The notes under the pieces were generated by a model. That model was not told the origin of the DNA. It ran no database searches and saw only the letters and a list, made by a program, of their open reading frames with translations. A DNA stretch of 64,000 bases from Holophagales bacterium (GTDB lineage: Bacteria; Acidobacteriota; Thermoanaerobaculia; UBA5066): contig JADJVF010000014.1 in the NCBI GenBank assembly GCA_016716705.1, forward strand, positions 1 through 64,000, written 5' to 3'. Every line of letters starts with the position of its first letter. Within the stretch, counting starts at the first letter, position 1. Below, one piece after another: positions 1 through 8,602 of this stretch. The translations under genes were made by a program, and so were the position numbers.

Positions 1-1251
1 ACGCCGAAGCTGGGCGTTGTGCCTGGAATCAGCGACGACGTCGGGCCCGCGACGTCCCAGCGGGGGAGGCGGGAGACGCCGAGGTCTTCCGGGGCGAGGT
101 CGCCTTCGAGGAGGCACTCCATGAGCCAGCCGAGGACGCCTCCGAGGGAGATCGCGTCGAAGCCCGCCGCGTCGGCCTTTCCGTTCAGGAGAACCCGGCG
201 GCGCGCTGGTCGAAGATGCCGCAGAGCGGCCCCAGCGTCTGGTAGGGCTCGAAGTCCTTCTTGTATTCGTCGCGCAGCTTCTTGCAGACGGGCCGCGCAC
301 GGCTCGCCGCAGGTCGACTGCTGGCGCTTCGCGATCGTCTCGTCGTTGAACTGGGCGAGGTAGTGGGGAACGATCAGCCGTTCCCAGAGCTCGAGCCGCT
401 GGCCTTCGGTGAAGTGGAGGGAGCGGTAGTTGAACGCCAGGAGGCGCCCCTTCACCGTGGCGTAGTTCACGCCGAAGGTGCCGCCGGTCTCGAACTTCGG
501 GTCGAAGCGGTATTTCGTCGTCGCCTCAAGAAATTAGCCCCGTCGCGAGGCGCTTTTCGTAGCGCTCCTGGAACCAGGAATCGGCGACCTTGCGGTCGCG
601 GAAGTCCTCGTCGACGAACGTCCCCCCGTAGATCACCGCGGCGACGCCGTGGTCCTGGAGCATCTTCGACCTATGCCGCCCGTCCAGCGGGTGTCGGCAT
701 GGGTGAGGCGGCCCTTCACGACGGGCGCGCTGCCGATCGCGCCGAAGTCGGTCGACGCTGCCGCGGGGCCGACGGCGAGGACGCGCGGGTCGTTCTCGTA
801 GCGGGCCCCGAATCGCTCGAGGACTTCCTCCATGAGGCCATAGACGCCTCCGCGGCCCCGTGCCCAGGCTTTCGCGAGGTCGACCGGGATGACCTCGACG
901 TCGATCTCCTCGCCGTGGCTGCGGTTCAGGTAGAGGATCGAGGGCGTCGGCGCCTTCCCGACGAGGCTGACCATGTTGATCCCGAGGTTGTCGAAGACGA
1001 GCGCGGCGCCCCCGATGCTCGAGACGTAGAAGCCGCGCCAGGCGGGCGAGAAGCCGGTCACGACGAGGCGGTTCGAGCCGGGGAGGATCGAACCCGCGAA
1101 GAGCCCCGCGCCGATGTTCAGGCTCCGCCACCGGTCCGCGAGGTGGAGGCCGAGATCCACCGGGCCGAAGTAATCGCCCACCGGGTACTTGCGCATCTTG
1201 TAGAACCCGGTCGAGGGGTCGACGAAGAGGACGCGCTGCGCAGCTTCCATC
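1..1251 (-). pseudogene. Aldehyde:ferredoxin oxidoreductase (AOR family), N-terminal part, frame broken
   Basis: Tungsten/molybdopterin enzyme that oxidises aldehydes to acids with ferredoxin. The start is the ATG at 1251 (MEAAQRVLFVDPSTG). The first 190 residues carry the AOR N-terminal fold, including GAGLFAGSILPGSNR and SIGGAALVFDNLGIN. The frame then breaks near 672, 533, 290 and 205. Reading across the breaks restores family sequence: KMLQDHGVAAVIYGG, YRFDPKFETGGTFGVNY and STCGEPC followed by VCKKLRDEYKKDFEPYQTLG. The gene runs off the left edge, so the C-terminal domains are not seen. Four breaks within 500 bp could mean a decaying gene, but similar breaks elsewhere in the window suggest indel errors. 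Family identity is fairly certain; functionality cannot be judged. Confidence 0.8.
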
Positions 1252-1267
1252 GGTGACCTCGCAGGAG

Positions 1268-1273
1268 ATTCTA
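1268..1273 (-). promoter_or_regulatory. Putative -10 box for the AOR gene
   Basis: TAGAAT on the minus strand, 16 nt before the ATG at 1251. It matches the hexamer found before several other genes here. No clear -35 box is visible. Confidence 0.4.
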
Positions 1274-1376
1274 GGTTGCGGCAGGGGTCGGCCCGCTGCA
1301 CGGCCGTCGCAGGGACGACCTCCCGGCCCGCATTCGCCGCGTCCGCTCGGACCCATGGAGTCGACGGCTCCTTTGC

Positions 1377-1382
1377 TAGACT
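1377..1382 (+). promoter_or_regulatory. Putative -10 box, leaderless arrangement, for the acetyltransferase
   Basis: TAGACT ends 6 nt before the ATG at 1389, so transcription would start at or next to the start codon. No Shine-Dalgarno sequence precedes the ATG, which fits a leaderless mRNA. No convincing -35 box. Confidence 0.4.
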
Positions 1383-1388
1383 GCCCCG

Positions 1389-2011
1389 ATGTCCAGCGAA
1401 GTTGCGCCGCCACCGGCCGGGGCGCCCGCGGACGAGGCCATGCTCAGGGTCCGGCGAATTCATCGCCGCGACCTGAACCGCGTCTGGGAGTTCCTCAAAC
1501 GCGTCTTCCGCGCGGTGAACCGCGAGACCGTCGAGTACCAGCGGCCGAGGACGAAGAGGCGCTTCACCGAGGTCTACGAGGAGGACGGCGTCGAGCAGCT
1601 CGTCTTCGAGTTCGAGCGGGGGGGCAAGCACGAGATCGTCGGCTATGCCGAGTGCGCCTTCGAGGTCGTCGGAAGCGACAGCTGGATCAACGAGCGCTTC
1701 TTCGCGAAGCCGGACATGCGGCCCTCTTCGTCGAGGAGCTTGCAGTCGACCCCGACTTCCACGGGCAGGGGATCGGGAGCTTCATCCTCGAGCAGCTCGA
1801 GCACCTGGCCAAGGTCCGCGGCTGCACGCACCTCGTCCTCGAGGTCGCGGAGAACAACGAGAACGCCCTCCATTTCTACCGGAGCCGGACCTTCTACAAG
1901 CTCGACGCCGCGATCTTCCTCGCGAAGAAGGTCGTCTCCGAGTCGGAGCTCCTGCCGCCGCGGAAGATCCGCCGGAAGAGCTCGAAGAAGCCGGCTTCCA
2001 CCGGGATGTGA
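1389..2011 (+). CDS. GNAT family N-acetyltransferase (one frameshift)
   Basis: Transfers an acetyl group from acetyl-CoA to an unknown amine substrate. The first 110 residues (MSSEVAPPP to FFAKPDMRP) lie in one frame. From about 1715 the protein continues in another frame with LFVEELAVDPDFHGQGIG, the beta4/alpha3 region that binds the acetyl-CoA pyrophosphate (R/Q-x-x-G-x-G/A pattern), then VLEVAENNENALHFYRSR, the typical C-terminal GNAT helix-strand. The joined product is about 207 residues, normal for RimI-like enzymes. The C-terminus is Lys/Arg/Ser-rich. It is transcribed away from the AOR gene. The break near 1715 is probably an indel error; substrate unknown. Confidence 0.75.
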
Positions 2012-2047
2012 CCGCCGATCCTGGAGTCCTGGCGGATCCCGTCCGGG

Positions 2048-2581
2048 TCAGTCCGTCGGCGGTCCCTGCCAGCGCTCCTGGTGGACGAGGCTCTCGAGGG
2101 GTCTGCGCTCCTTCGGCCCCGGCGTGTCCGCAGGCCAGCCGAGGGGCGTGAAGGCGACGGGGACGACCCCCTCCGGCAGGCCCAGCACCTCGCGGGCGGC
2201 CGCCGGGTCGAACGCGGCGATCCAGCAGGTGCCGAGCCCGAGGTCCGCAGCGGCCAGAAGCAGGTGGTCCGTCGCGATCGTCGCATCCGTCTCGGCGGCG
2301 CTCCACCCGTCGTACCGGCTGCGCGTCCAGGCCTCGCCCGCAACGGCGCAGACGGCGAGGACGAGGGGAGCCTGAACGAACCAGTCCTTCGGGTAGATGC
2401 GCAGGAGCTCGGCCTCGCGGCCGCGAGTGCGGATCACGACGACGCGAAATGGCTGACGGTTGCAGGCGGACGGGGCCAGCCGCACCGCTTCGAGCACCTC
2501 GTGGAGGAGGGGTTCGGGGACGGGGTCGGGGCGATACGCGCGGACGCTTCGGCGGGCGGCGACGAGCTGCTGGAAGTTCAT
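2048..2581 (-). CDS. Nitroreductase family FMN-dependent oxidoreductase
   Basis: A 177-residue FMN flavoprotein of the nitroreductase superfamily, which reduces nitro-aromatics, quinones or flavins with NAD(P)H. The N-terminus FQQLVAARRSVRAYRPDPV has the classic R-R-S-x-R FMN phosphate-binding motif. LAPSACNRQPFRVVVI (S-x-x-N-x-Q-P) and LGTCWIAAF followed by GLPEGVVPVAFTPLGWP are the other family signatures. The length suits the short subfamily. It is convergent with the acetyltransferase and divergent from the pirin gene. The ATG at 2581 has no strong ribosome site; a TACGAT hexamer 9 nt upstream may be a -10 box. Physiological substrate unknown. Confidence 0.85.
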   Translation of the reverse strand: MNFQQLVAARRSVRAYRPDPVPEPLLHEVLEAVRLAPSACNRQPFRVVVIRTRGREAELLRIYPKDWFVQAPLVLAVCAVAGEAWTRSRYDGWSAAETDATIATDHLLLAAADLGLGTCWIAAFDPAAAREVLGLPEGVVPVAFTPLGWPADTPGPKERRPLESLVHQERWQGPPTD

Positions 2582-2697
2582 GGCGACGGGATCGTAGTCC
2601 GGTCGCCCGGGGCCGGGTACCGGGACGAAGCGCCGCGCCAGCGGGGCGGTGAGGGAGAATCGGGCATGGCGAACGAGAACCGCCCCGCGCAGTCGAA

Positions 2698-3732
2698 GTG
2701 CTCCACCCCCGGACCGTCGAGCGCCTCGTCACTGGCACGGCGACATCGGACGGCGCCGGAGTGAAGCTGACCCGCATCCTCCACGGCGCGCTGCAGAAGA
2801 GGCTCGACCCGTTCCTGATGCTCGACGCCTTTGGCAGCGACGATCCGGACGACTACATCGCCGGCTTTCCCGACCACCCGCACCGCGGCTTCGAGACGGT
2901 CACCTACATGATCGCGGGGCGGATGAAGCACCGCGACAGCGCCGGCCACGAGGGACTTCTCGAGAACGGAGGCGTCCAGTGGATGACGGCCGGGCGCGGC
3001 GTCATCCATTCCGAGATCCCGCAGCAGGAAGATGGAGTGATGGAGGGGTTCCAGCTCTGGCTGAACCTCCCCGGCCGGGACAAGATGCAGGCCCCCTGGT
3101 ACCGGGACTTCTCTGCGGGAGACCTTCCGCGCTTCGTAGAGGCGGGCGTGAAGGCGATCGTCATCGCGGGGGAGAGCCACGGCGTCGCCGGCGCGGTGGC
3201 GCGCGAGGCGACGGCGCCGGTTTACCTCGACCTCCATTTCGACGCGGGCGCCCGTTTCGCCCAGGCCCTTCCTCCCGGACACAACGCGTTCGTCTACGTC
3301 TACCGGGGCGAGGTGACGATAGCCGGACGGGACGTGCCGGCGGGGCGGATGGCGATCCTGGCGAACGACGCCGGGGCCGACGGGGTCGTGCTCGATGCGA
3401 AGGCTGCGGCGAAGGCGCTCCTCGTAGCGGGGCGGCCGCTCGGCGAGCCGATCGCTCAGTATGGCCCGTTCGTCATGAACACCGACGAGGAGATCCGCCA
3501 GGCGGTGAGCGACTACCGGGAGGGGCGCTCTCGCCCGAGGGCCTTCAGAACTCGAGGCCCGGCTCGATCCAGGCCAGCGGGTAGGGAGACTCGAAGAGGG
3601 CCGGGACGAGCGCCGGGACGACGAGGAGCTCGACGGAGACTCCCGAGAGGTTCTCCGCGACGAGGGTCTCGCCGGCACGGAGGCGGACGAGGCCTTTCGG
3701 GTCCGGTGTTCTCTCCGTGCCCTCGACGGTGA
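2698..3732 (+). CDS. Pirin family protein
   Basis: Cupin-fold metalloprotein; family members act as quercetinase-like dioxygenases or redox-sensing regulators. The N-terminal cupin carries the iron ligands in DHPHRGFETVTYMI and GVIHSE, with the linking segment GGVQWMTAGRG. The C-terminal cupin ends with GPFVMNTDEEIRQA. Pirins are about 280-290 residues, which would end near 3545; the frame runs on to 3732 only as Arg-rich sequence opposite the 3' end of the next gene. The other frame near 3525 gives ALSPEGLQN and stops at 3584, so an indel close to 3525 is likely. The GTG start at 2698 is uncertain: an ATG at 2666 (MANENRPA) in another frame would join with one more indel. Confidence 0.82.
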   Translation: MLHPRTVERLVTGTATSDGAGVKLTRILHGALQKRLDPFLMLDAFGSDDPDDYIAGFPDHPHRGFETVTYMIAGRMKHRDSAGHEGLLENGGVQWMTAGRGVIHSEIPQQEDGVMEGFQLWLNLPGRDKMQAPWYRDFSAGDLPRFVEAGVKAIVIAGESHGVAGAVAREATAPVYLDLHFDAGARFAQALPPGHNAFVYVYRGEVTIAGRDVPAGRMAILANDAGADGVVLDAKAAAKALLVAGRPLGEPIAQYGPFVMNTDEEIRQAVSDYREGRSRPRAFRTRGPARSRPAGRETRRGPGRAPGRRGARRRLPRGSPRRGSRRHGGGRGLSGPVFSPCPRR

Positions 3733-5533
3733 AGCGGACGTCACCGAAGCGGAAGGGGGCGGCCTTGGAGAGGGACTGCCGGAACGACGTGGCCGAGCGC
3801 GGGCGCTGGAACGGGAACGCGAAGGGGGTCATCCGCCACGGGTCCCCTTCGGCGGGTGGCCTCTCGACGACGCGATACGCCCCGTCCCGGAGGATGGTCC
3901 ACGTGGCCGAGCCGGCGGGCGGAAGGACGCCGTTGGGAGCGGGAATCCAGAGGAAGCGCTCGAGCGGGAGGAAGTGCCGCGCGACCCACCAGGAGAGGGG
4001 CGGGTCCCGAAGGACGTACGCCACGAGGCGACTGTCCGCGATGACGAGCGCCGGGCGGCGGCGGACGAGCTCCGCCGGTGTGAGCCGCGCCAGGGACCCG
4101 GCATCCGCCAGATCGCGGACGAGGCTCGGCAGGAACCACTCCTCCCCGGCCGGGAGACGGTTCACCGCGAACCCGCAGCCCTCGAGGACGACCGCGCCGT
4201 CCGGTGTGAGGCGGTCCACGGATCTGAGAACGTGGTCCTGGTGGGAGACGGTCTCCGTACGGACGTCCCAGTTCGTCCTCGTCCGCTGGAGGCTCAGGCT
4301 TACCAGGGAGAGCGCGAGAACGGCGAGCGACGTCGCGGTCGCCGCGCGCGGGCCGATCCCAATGAGGCGGTCGAGGGCGAGCGCAGACAGCGCGGCCAGA
4401 AGCCAGAGGAGAAACTGGAACTGGTACGGGAACGGGGATCGGATGGCGGCGAGCAGGCCCGCGGCGAGTACCGCCATGGCACCGAGGCGGGCCGCGAAGC
4501 CGAGCAGGGGCCGCCCTCCCCGGGTGGCGACGAAGACCCCGGCGGCCGCGAGCAGGAGCATCGCGATCGCCGCCGGCCGTTCCAGGAGACGGCCGGCCAG
4601 CTCGAGCGCCGTCGGGCCCTGGCGTGGAAGATCGAGGCGCTCGTACAGCGCGTTCAGGCGCACCCCCTGCTCCCAGGCGGCCCCGAGCGCACCGCTGGCC
4701 GCGAGGAGCGCGGCGGCAGCCAGCCCCGTCGAGAGGGCGCCTGCCCCGGCGAGGAGTCCGTCGCGCGAAACGCGCGGTCTTCCCGTGTCGAGGTCGAAAG
4801 CGGCGAAGACGAGAACCGCCAGCGCCATGGGCGCGGCCCGCTGGCTCGAGAGGCCGGCCAGCGCGAGCGAGACGCCCGCGAGAAATGCCACCGTGCGACG
4901 AGCGGCAGGCCCGCGGGGTACGACCCGCGAGGAGCTCTCTCGCCGGACCCGCTCGACGAAGAGGATGCCGAGAAGGAGCAGGAGATTTGCCGAGGCGTCG
5001 AGCCGGATCTCGACGAGGGAACGGTTGGTCGAGGCGAGGAGGAGCGCGGCCGCGAGAACGCCCGCCGCGAGACGTATGCCTGCGGCGCGGAGGAGACCGA
5101 AGAACACGGCCAGTGTCGAGAGGAGGAGCGGCAGCTGTGCCAGCCGCATGGCGACGAAGCTCTCGAACGAGGCTTCGCGCGTGAACGGGGCGATCCACGC
5201 CAGCAGGTACCAGTGGAGGGGCGGGTGATGCTCCCAGAAGTCGCGGTACGGAACGAGGCCGTCCGCGATCCAGCGCGTCGCCCGGAAGTACTCCACCTCG
5301 TCCGGGTTGACGGGCGATTCGACGATGTGGAGCAGCAGCTGCAGAAGCCCGAGCGAGAGTGCGCAGAGGGCGATCAGGAGGAGCGGGGGTCCCTCGCCGT
5401 GCAGCGAAAGGACGGAAACCGAATTCGCAACGACGTCCGGTGCGGGACGGTCCGGAGCCGGCGCAGGATCACCCCGAGGCGGGACGTCCCTGGCCGGCTC
5501 AGCCGGCGGAGGCACTCCGGGCCTTCCGGTCAT
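3545..5533 (-). CDS. Membrane glycosyltransferase, GT-C/ArnT-PMT (GT39-like)
   Basis: An integral membrane protein of 662 residues expected to transfer sugars from a lipid-phosphate donor on the periplasmic side. A Pro-rich cytosolic N-terminus is followed by a first membrane helix (LLLIALCALSLGLLQLLL) and then NPDEVEYFRATRWIADG, where the acidic DE of the first loop is the usual GT-C catalytic or metal site, and YRDFWEHHPPLHWYL, typical of PMT/ArnT enzymes. About ten more hydrophobic helices follow, then a soluble C-terminal region of about 200 residues. It overlaps the upstream dehydrogenase gene by 35 nt, so the true start may lie inside. Acceptor unknown. Confidence 0.75.
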   Translation of the reverse strand: MTGRPGVPPPAEPARDVPPRGDPAPAPDRPAPDVVANSVSVLSLHGEGPPLLLIALCALSLGLLQLLLHIVESPVNPDEVEYFRATRWIADGLVPYRDFWEHHPPLHWYLLAWIAPFTREASFESFVAMRLAQLPLLLSTLAVFFGLLRAAGIRLAAGVLAAALLLASTNRSLVEIRLDASANLLLLLGILFVERVRRESSSRVVPRGPAARRTVAFLAGVSLALAGLSSQRAAPMALAVLVFAAFDLDTGRPRVSRDGLLAGAGALSTGLAAAALLAASGALGAAWEQGVRLNALYERLDLPRQGPTALELAGRLLERPAAIAMLLLAAAGVFVATRGGRPLLGFAARLGAMAVLAAGLLAAIRSPFPYQFQFLLWLLAALSALALDRLIGIGPRAATATSLAVLALSLVSLSLQRTRTNWDVRTETVSHQDHVLRSVDRLTPDGAVVLEGCGFAVNRLPAGEEWFLPSLVRDLADAGSLARLTPAELVRRRPALVIADSRLVAYVLRDPPLSWWVARHFLPLERFLWIPAPNGVLPPAGSATWTILRDGAYRVVERPPAEGDPWRMTPFAFPFQRPRSATSFRQSLSKAAPFRFGDVRFTVEGTERTPDPKGLVRLRAGETLVAENLSGVSVELLVVPALVPALFESPYPLAWIEPGLEF

Positions 5534-6323
5534 GCCGCCTGTCGGCGTCCACGGTGCCGGCGAGCGCCGCCACGATCCACGGAAGGTGCCGCTCGAGGAA
5601 GACGGCGACCTTGCCGTGGAACGTGACGATCTGCTCGCGCTTGCGGCGCCGGAGCGCGTTCACGATCTCGTTGGCCGCCGACTCGACGGAGGCGACGAGC
5701 CAGGCCGGGACGGGGTCCTTCGCGTGCCGGTGGACGACCTCGCGGTTGTCCTTGGCGCGGATCTCGCTCGCGACGAAACCGGGTGCGATGTGGGTCACCG
5801 AGATGCCGGAGGCTTTCAGCTCGTGCCGGATGGCGTCGCAGAGGCCGCGGACGGCGAACTTGGAGGCGCAGTAGGCCGAGGTCGCGGGCGTGCCGACGAA
5901 CCCGTTGACGCTCCCGACGACGCCGATGCGACCCTTCGTCTTCTTCAGCTCGGGGAGGGCAGCCTTGAGCGTCCGGATCGTGCCGAAGAGGTTCGTCTCG
6001 AGCTGCCGACGGTAGTCGTCGAGGGTGAGAGCCTCGAGGCGGCCGGCGATCGCGAAGCCGGCATTCGCGAGGACCGTGTCGAGCCGGCCCCACTCGGCAA
6101 CGGCGCGGGCGACGGCGGCCTCGGGGTCTCCGTCCTTCGAAACGTCGCAGGCGACGGCGATCGCCGAGCCGCCCTCCCCGCGGAGCCCGGCGGCGACCTT
6201 CTCGAGAAGGTCGGTCCGTCGGGCGCAGAGGACGACCTTCGCCCCACGGCGGACGAGCTCACGGGCAACCGCCTCGCCGATTCCCGAGGAGGCTCCGGTG
6301 ATGAGGACGACGTTGTCTTTCAT
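5499..6323 (-). CDS. Short-chain dehydrogenase/reductase (SDR)
   Basis: A 274-residue classical SDR. The NAD(P) site TGASSGIG is at residues 9-16, NAG occurs in VLANAGFAI, the catalytic Ser lies in GVVGSVNGF, and Y-x-x-x-K in AYCASKFAVRG. ARR after the second strand (VLCARRTD) suggests NADP preference. The length and C-terminal hydrophobic stretch (WIVAALAGTVDA) resemble membrane-associated SDRs acting on lipids or steroids. It lies 31 nt downstream of znuB, so it could be read from the zinc operon, but a TAGAGT hexamer just upstream could also serve it alone. Substrate unknown. Confidence 0.85.
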   Translation of the reverse strand: MKDNVVLITGASSGIGEAVARELVRRGAKVVLCARRTDLLEKVAAGLRGEGGSAIAVACDVSKDGDPEAAVARAVAEWGRLDTVLANAGFAIAGRLEALTLDDYRRQLETNLFGTIRTLKAALPELKKTKGRIGVVGSVNGFVGTPATSAYCASKFAVRGLCDAIRHELKASGISVTHIAPGFVASEIRAKDNREVVHRHAKDPVPAWLVASVESAANEIVNALRRRKREQIVTFHGKVAVFLERHLPWIVAALAGTVDADRRHDRKARSASAG

Positions 6324-6332
6324 GTCGCGAGG

Positions 6333-6338
6333 ACTCTA
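6333..6338 (-). promoter_or_regulatory. Possible -10 box before the SDR gene
   Basis: TAGAGT on the minus strand, 9 nt before the ATG at 6323, inside the short gap after znuB. It may give an internal start in the operon. Weak evidence. Confidence 0.25.
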
Positions 6339-6354
6339 CCGGATCGGCAGGGCC

Positions 6355-7146
6355 TCAGCGGCGCTTGTGAAACGGGAGGCGGACGAGACCCCCGACGACG
6401 AGCGTCCCGACGAGGACCGGGCCGAACGGCTGGTCGAGGAGGATGGCGAGGACGAAGGCGACGAGGTACGCCGTCACCGAGATTCCCGCGCAGTGGACGA
6501 GCGCGCGCTTCCACGAGCTGGCGATCCGGAAGGCGACCCAGGGGGGGAAGAAGACGAGGCAGAACGTCGCCATGACGCCGATCGACTGGGTGGCGAGCGC
6601 GACCGAGAGCGCCACGAGGAGGTCGAAGGCGAGGTGGAGCCGCCACGGGGACTGGCCGTTCGCGGCGAGGTTCTCGGGGAAGAAGTGCTCCAGGAGGAGC
6701 CGCTTCGAGAGCCACGGCCCGGCGGCCGCGACGACGGCGACGAGGCCGAGCGCCGCGCCGAGGTTCGCCCAGGTCGTGAAGTAGAGCTGTCCCTCGAGGA
6801 GGGCGTGGGAGAGCTCTTCGCCCCTCGTGCTGTTGGCGGCGCCGAGGAGCGCCGCGCTCCAGCCGAAGAAGAGGAAGACGGCGTAGATGTCGTTTCCGGA
6901 ACGCTCCGTCCGCCCCTTCACGCCGGCGGCGATGACGGCGGCCCCGAGTGCACCGGCGAGCGGGTGGATGCCGAGAAGGATGGCCGTCACGCCGCCGGCG
7001 GCCGTCACCTGCGCGAGGCCGAGCGCCGCGAGCCACTCGCTCCGGAGGCGCACGTAGGCGCCGAGGAGGGGGAGGACGAGCGCGAGGAGGAGGCCGTTGG
7101 CGAACGGGACCCGGAAGAGCGGGTCGAAGACCTGCGCGAAGTTCAT
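6355..7146 (-). CDS. znuB: Zinc/manganese ABC transporter permease (ZnuB/MntB family)
   Basis: Inner-membrane channel of a cluster-9 metal ABC importer, 263 residues, with seven to eight hydrophobic helices. Family sequence includes AVLFFFGWSAALLGAA-like helices and LSVALATQSIGVMATFCLVFFPPWVA, the conserved segment that contacts the ATPase and lines the pore. Its ATG overlaps the stop of znuC by 4 nt, so translation is coupled. Substrate choice between Zn and Mn cannot be read from the permease alone; zinc is preferred because of the neighbouring porin and His/Cys protein. Confidence 0.88.
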   Translation of the reverse strand: MNFAQVFDPLFRVPFANGLLLALVLPLLGAYVRLRSEWLAALGLAQVTAAGGVTAILLGIHPLAGALGAAVIAAGVKGRTERSGNDIYAVFLFFGWSAALLGAANSTRGEELSHALLEGQLYFTTWANLGAALGLVAVVAAAGPWLSKRLLLEHFFPENLAANGQSPWRLHLAFDLLVALSVALATQSIGVMATFCLVFFPPWVAFRIASSWKRALVHCAGISVTAYLVAFVLAILLDQPFGPVLVGTLVVGGLVRLPFHKRR

Positions 7147-7706
7147 CGGCCCACCTCCAGGATGCGGGCCGAGACGCCGTCGAGGAACCGGGCGTCGTGG
7201 GTGACGACGAGGACGGCCCGGTCGCTCCGGCTCGCGTGGAGGAGGTCGGCGAGGGCGCGGACGGCCGACGGGTCCATGTTGTTCGTCGGCTCGTCGAGGA
7301 CGACGAGGCGCGCCTCGCCGCCGAGGCAGGCCCAGACGTTCAGGAGCTGGAACTGTCCTCCCGACAGCCGGTCGACGCGCAGCCCCAGGAGCGGCCGCAG
7401 GGATTCGGGAGGCTCGGCGTCCGCCCGGGTCAGGTGCAGGAGCTCGTCGGCCCGGAGCGGCACGTCGGTGTCGCGGACGGGCCGCTGGCGCTGGTAGGCG
7501 ATGGAGAGGCCGTCGCCCCGCACGACCTCGCCCGAGAGGATCCGCGACGCCCCGGTGAGGGCGCCGATGAGCGTCGACTTGCCGCAGCCGTTCGGGCCGA
7601 CGAGGGCGAGGACGTCGCCGGGGTGGAGGTCGAAGGAGACGGGGCCCACCACGGGCCCCGTGTATCCGGCGACGACCTCCCGGTAGGAGAGGAGCGGGTC
7701 CGCCAT
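7143..7706 (-). CDS. znuC: Zinc ABC transporter ATP-binding protein (ZnuC-like)
   Basis: Cytoplasmic ATPase of the metal importer, 187 residues, shorter than the usual 230-250 because the C-terminal regulatory segment is missing. Walker A is GPNGCGKST, the signature is LSGGQFQLLN, Walker B is LVVLDEPTNNMD and the switch His is in VVTHD. The signature has Phe-Gln where R/Q-Q-R is usual. Its ATG shares the A of the znuA TGA stop and its own stop overlaps znuB, making a tightly coupled trio. Confidence 0.9.
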   Translation of the reverse strand: MADPLLSYREVVAGYTGPVVGPVSFDLHPGDVLALVGPNGCGKSTLIGALTGASRILSGEVVRGDGLSIAYQRQRPVRDTDVPLRADELLHLTRADAEPPESLRPLLGLRVDRLSGGQFQLLNVWACLGGEARLVVLDEPTNNMDPSAVRALADLLHASRSDRAVLVVTHDARFLDGVSARILEVGR

Positions 7707-8591
7707 CACTGGCCCGAGGCGACGGCCCTGACCCAGCCGTCGATCATGTCGAAGTAGGCCGAAGCGTCGCCCTTCAGCGGGACCTCCGGCGCCAGCCGGG
7801 CCTTCGGCCAGCCGAGCTTGGCTTGCGAGGAAGTCCGGCCCCTGGGCGGACTGGTAGTCGGTGAAGAGGATGGCGCCGCGGCGTCCCTTCAGCTGTCCGA
7901 CGAGGCGCGAGAGGTGATCGGCGGACGGCGGGATGCCGGGGAGCGGCTCGATGTAGCCGAGGATCGGGGCGCCGAGGAGGGCGAGGAGGTAGTTCGCGTC
8001 CTTGTGGTAGAGGACGACGCCGGGAGCGCCGGCGGCGGTCTTCTTCCACTGCGCGACGCGCTCGCCGGCCTTCGTCGCGAACTGCTCGGCGCTCGCCTTG
8101 AAGCGGGCCCCTCCGGCGGGATCGAGCTGCGCGAGGCGCCCGGCGAGGGCCCGGCCGATCTCGCTCATCCGCTCGGGGTCGAGGAAGACGTGAGGGTTTC
8201 CCATCGGGTGGACGTCCCCGCGGGAGCGGTCGGCGGCGTCGGCCTTGTCGATGAGCGGGACCTGGGCGCAGGCCTCGAAGTAGCCGGGCTGCCCCACGAG
8301 GATCTTCGGGTTCGAGGCACCCGAAAGGGCCGACGGCAGCCACCCCTGCTCGAGCTCGGCGCCGACCGAGACGAGGAGATCTGCGTTCCTCAGCGCGATC
8401 ATCATGCTCGGCTTCGCCTGAAGGAAGTGCGGGTCGCGGTCGGGCGGCGCCAGGACCGTCACTTTCACCGCGTCTCCGCCGATCGTCCTGACGAGCATCC
8501 CGAGGTTCGACGTCGTCGCGGCGACGTTGACCGTCGCCTCGGCCGAGAGGGCTCCGAGGAGAAGGAGGGAGAGAAGCATTGTCTTCTTCAT
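7706..8591 (-). CDS. znuA: Zinc ABC transporter substrate-binding protein (ZnuA-like), one frameshift
   Basis: Periplasmic TroA/ZnuA-type metal receptor. The start is the ATG at 8591 (MKKTMLLSLLLLGALSAEA, a signal peptide). Metal-site sequences are PDRDPHFLQAKPS, GNPHVFLDPERM and YHKDANYLL; there is no His-rich loop. The frame shifts near 7825: after TDYQSAQGPDFLASQ the protein resumes as KLGWPKARLAPEVPL and ends YFDMIDGWVRAVASGQ at 7706, where the TGA overlaps the znuC start. Reading without the shift would falsely fuse it to znuC. Length across the break is about 294 residues, normal for the family. Confidence 0.85.
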
Positions 8592-8602
8592 CGCGGGCCT
8601 CA

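Noticed and set aside
3974..5626. Long plus-strand open frame opposite the GT-C gene
   Set aside because: Arg/Glu-rich composition without motifs; it is the antisense shadow of a real membrane protein in high-GC DNA. Many similar long antisense frames across the window were dropped for the same reason.
7143..8591. ZnuA-ZnuC fusion
   Set aside because: The znuA C-terminus and stop are found in the other frame, directly overlapping the znuC ATG; the fusion is a frameshift artefact.
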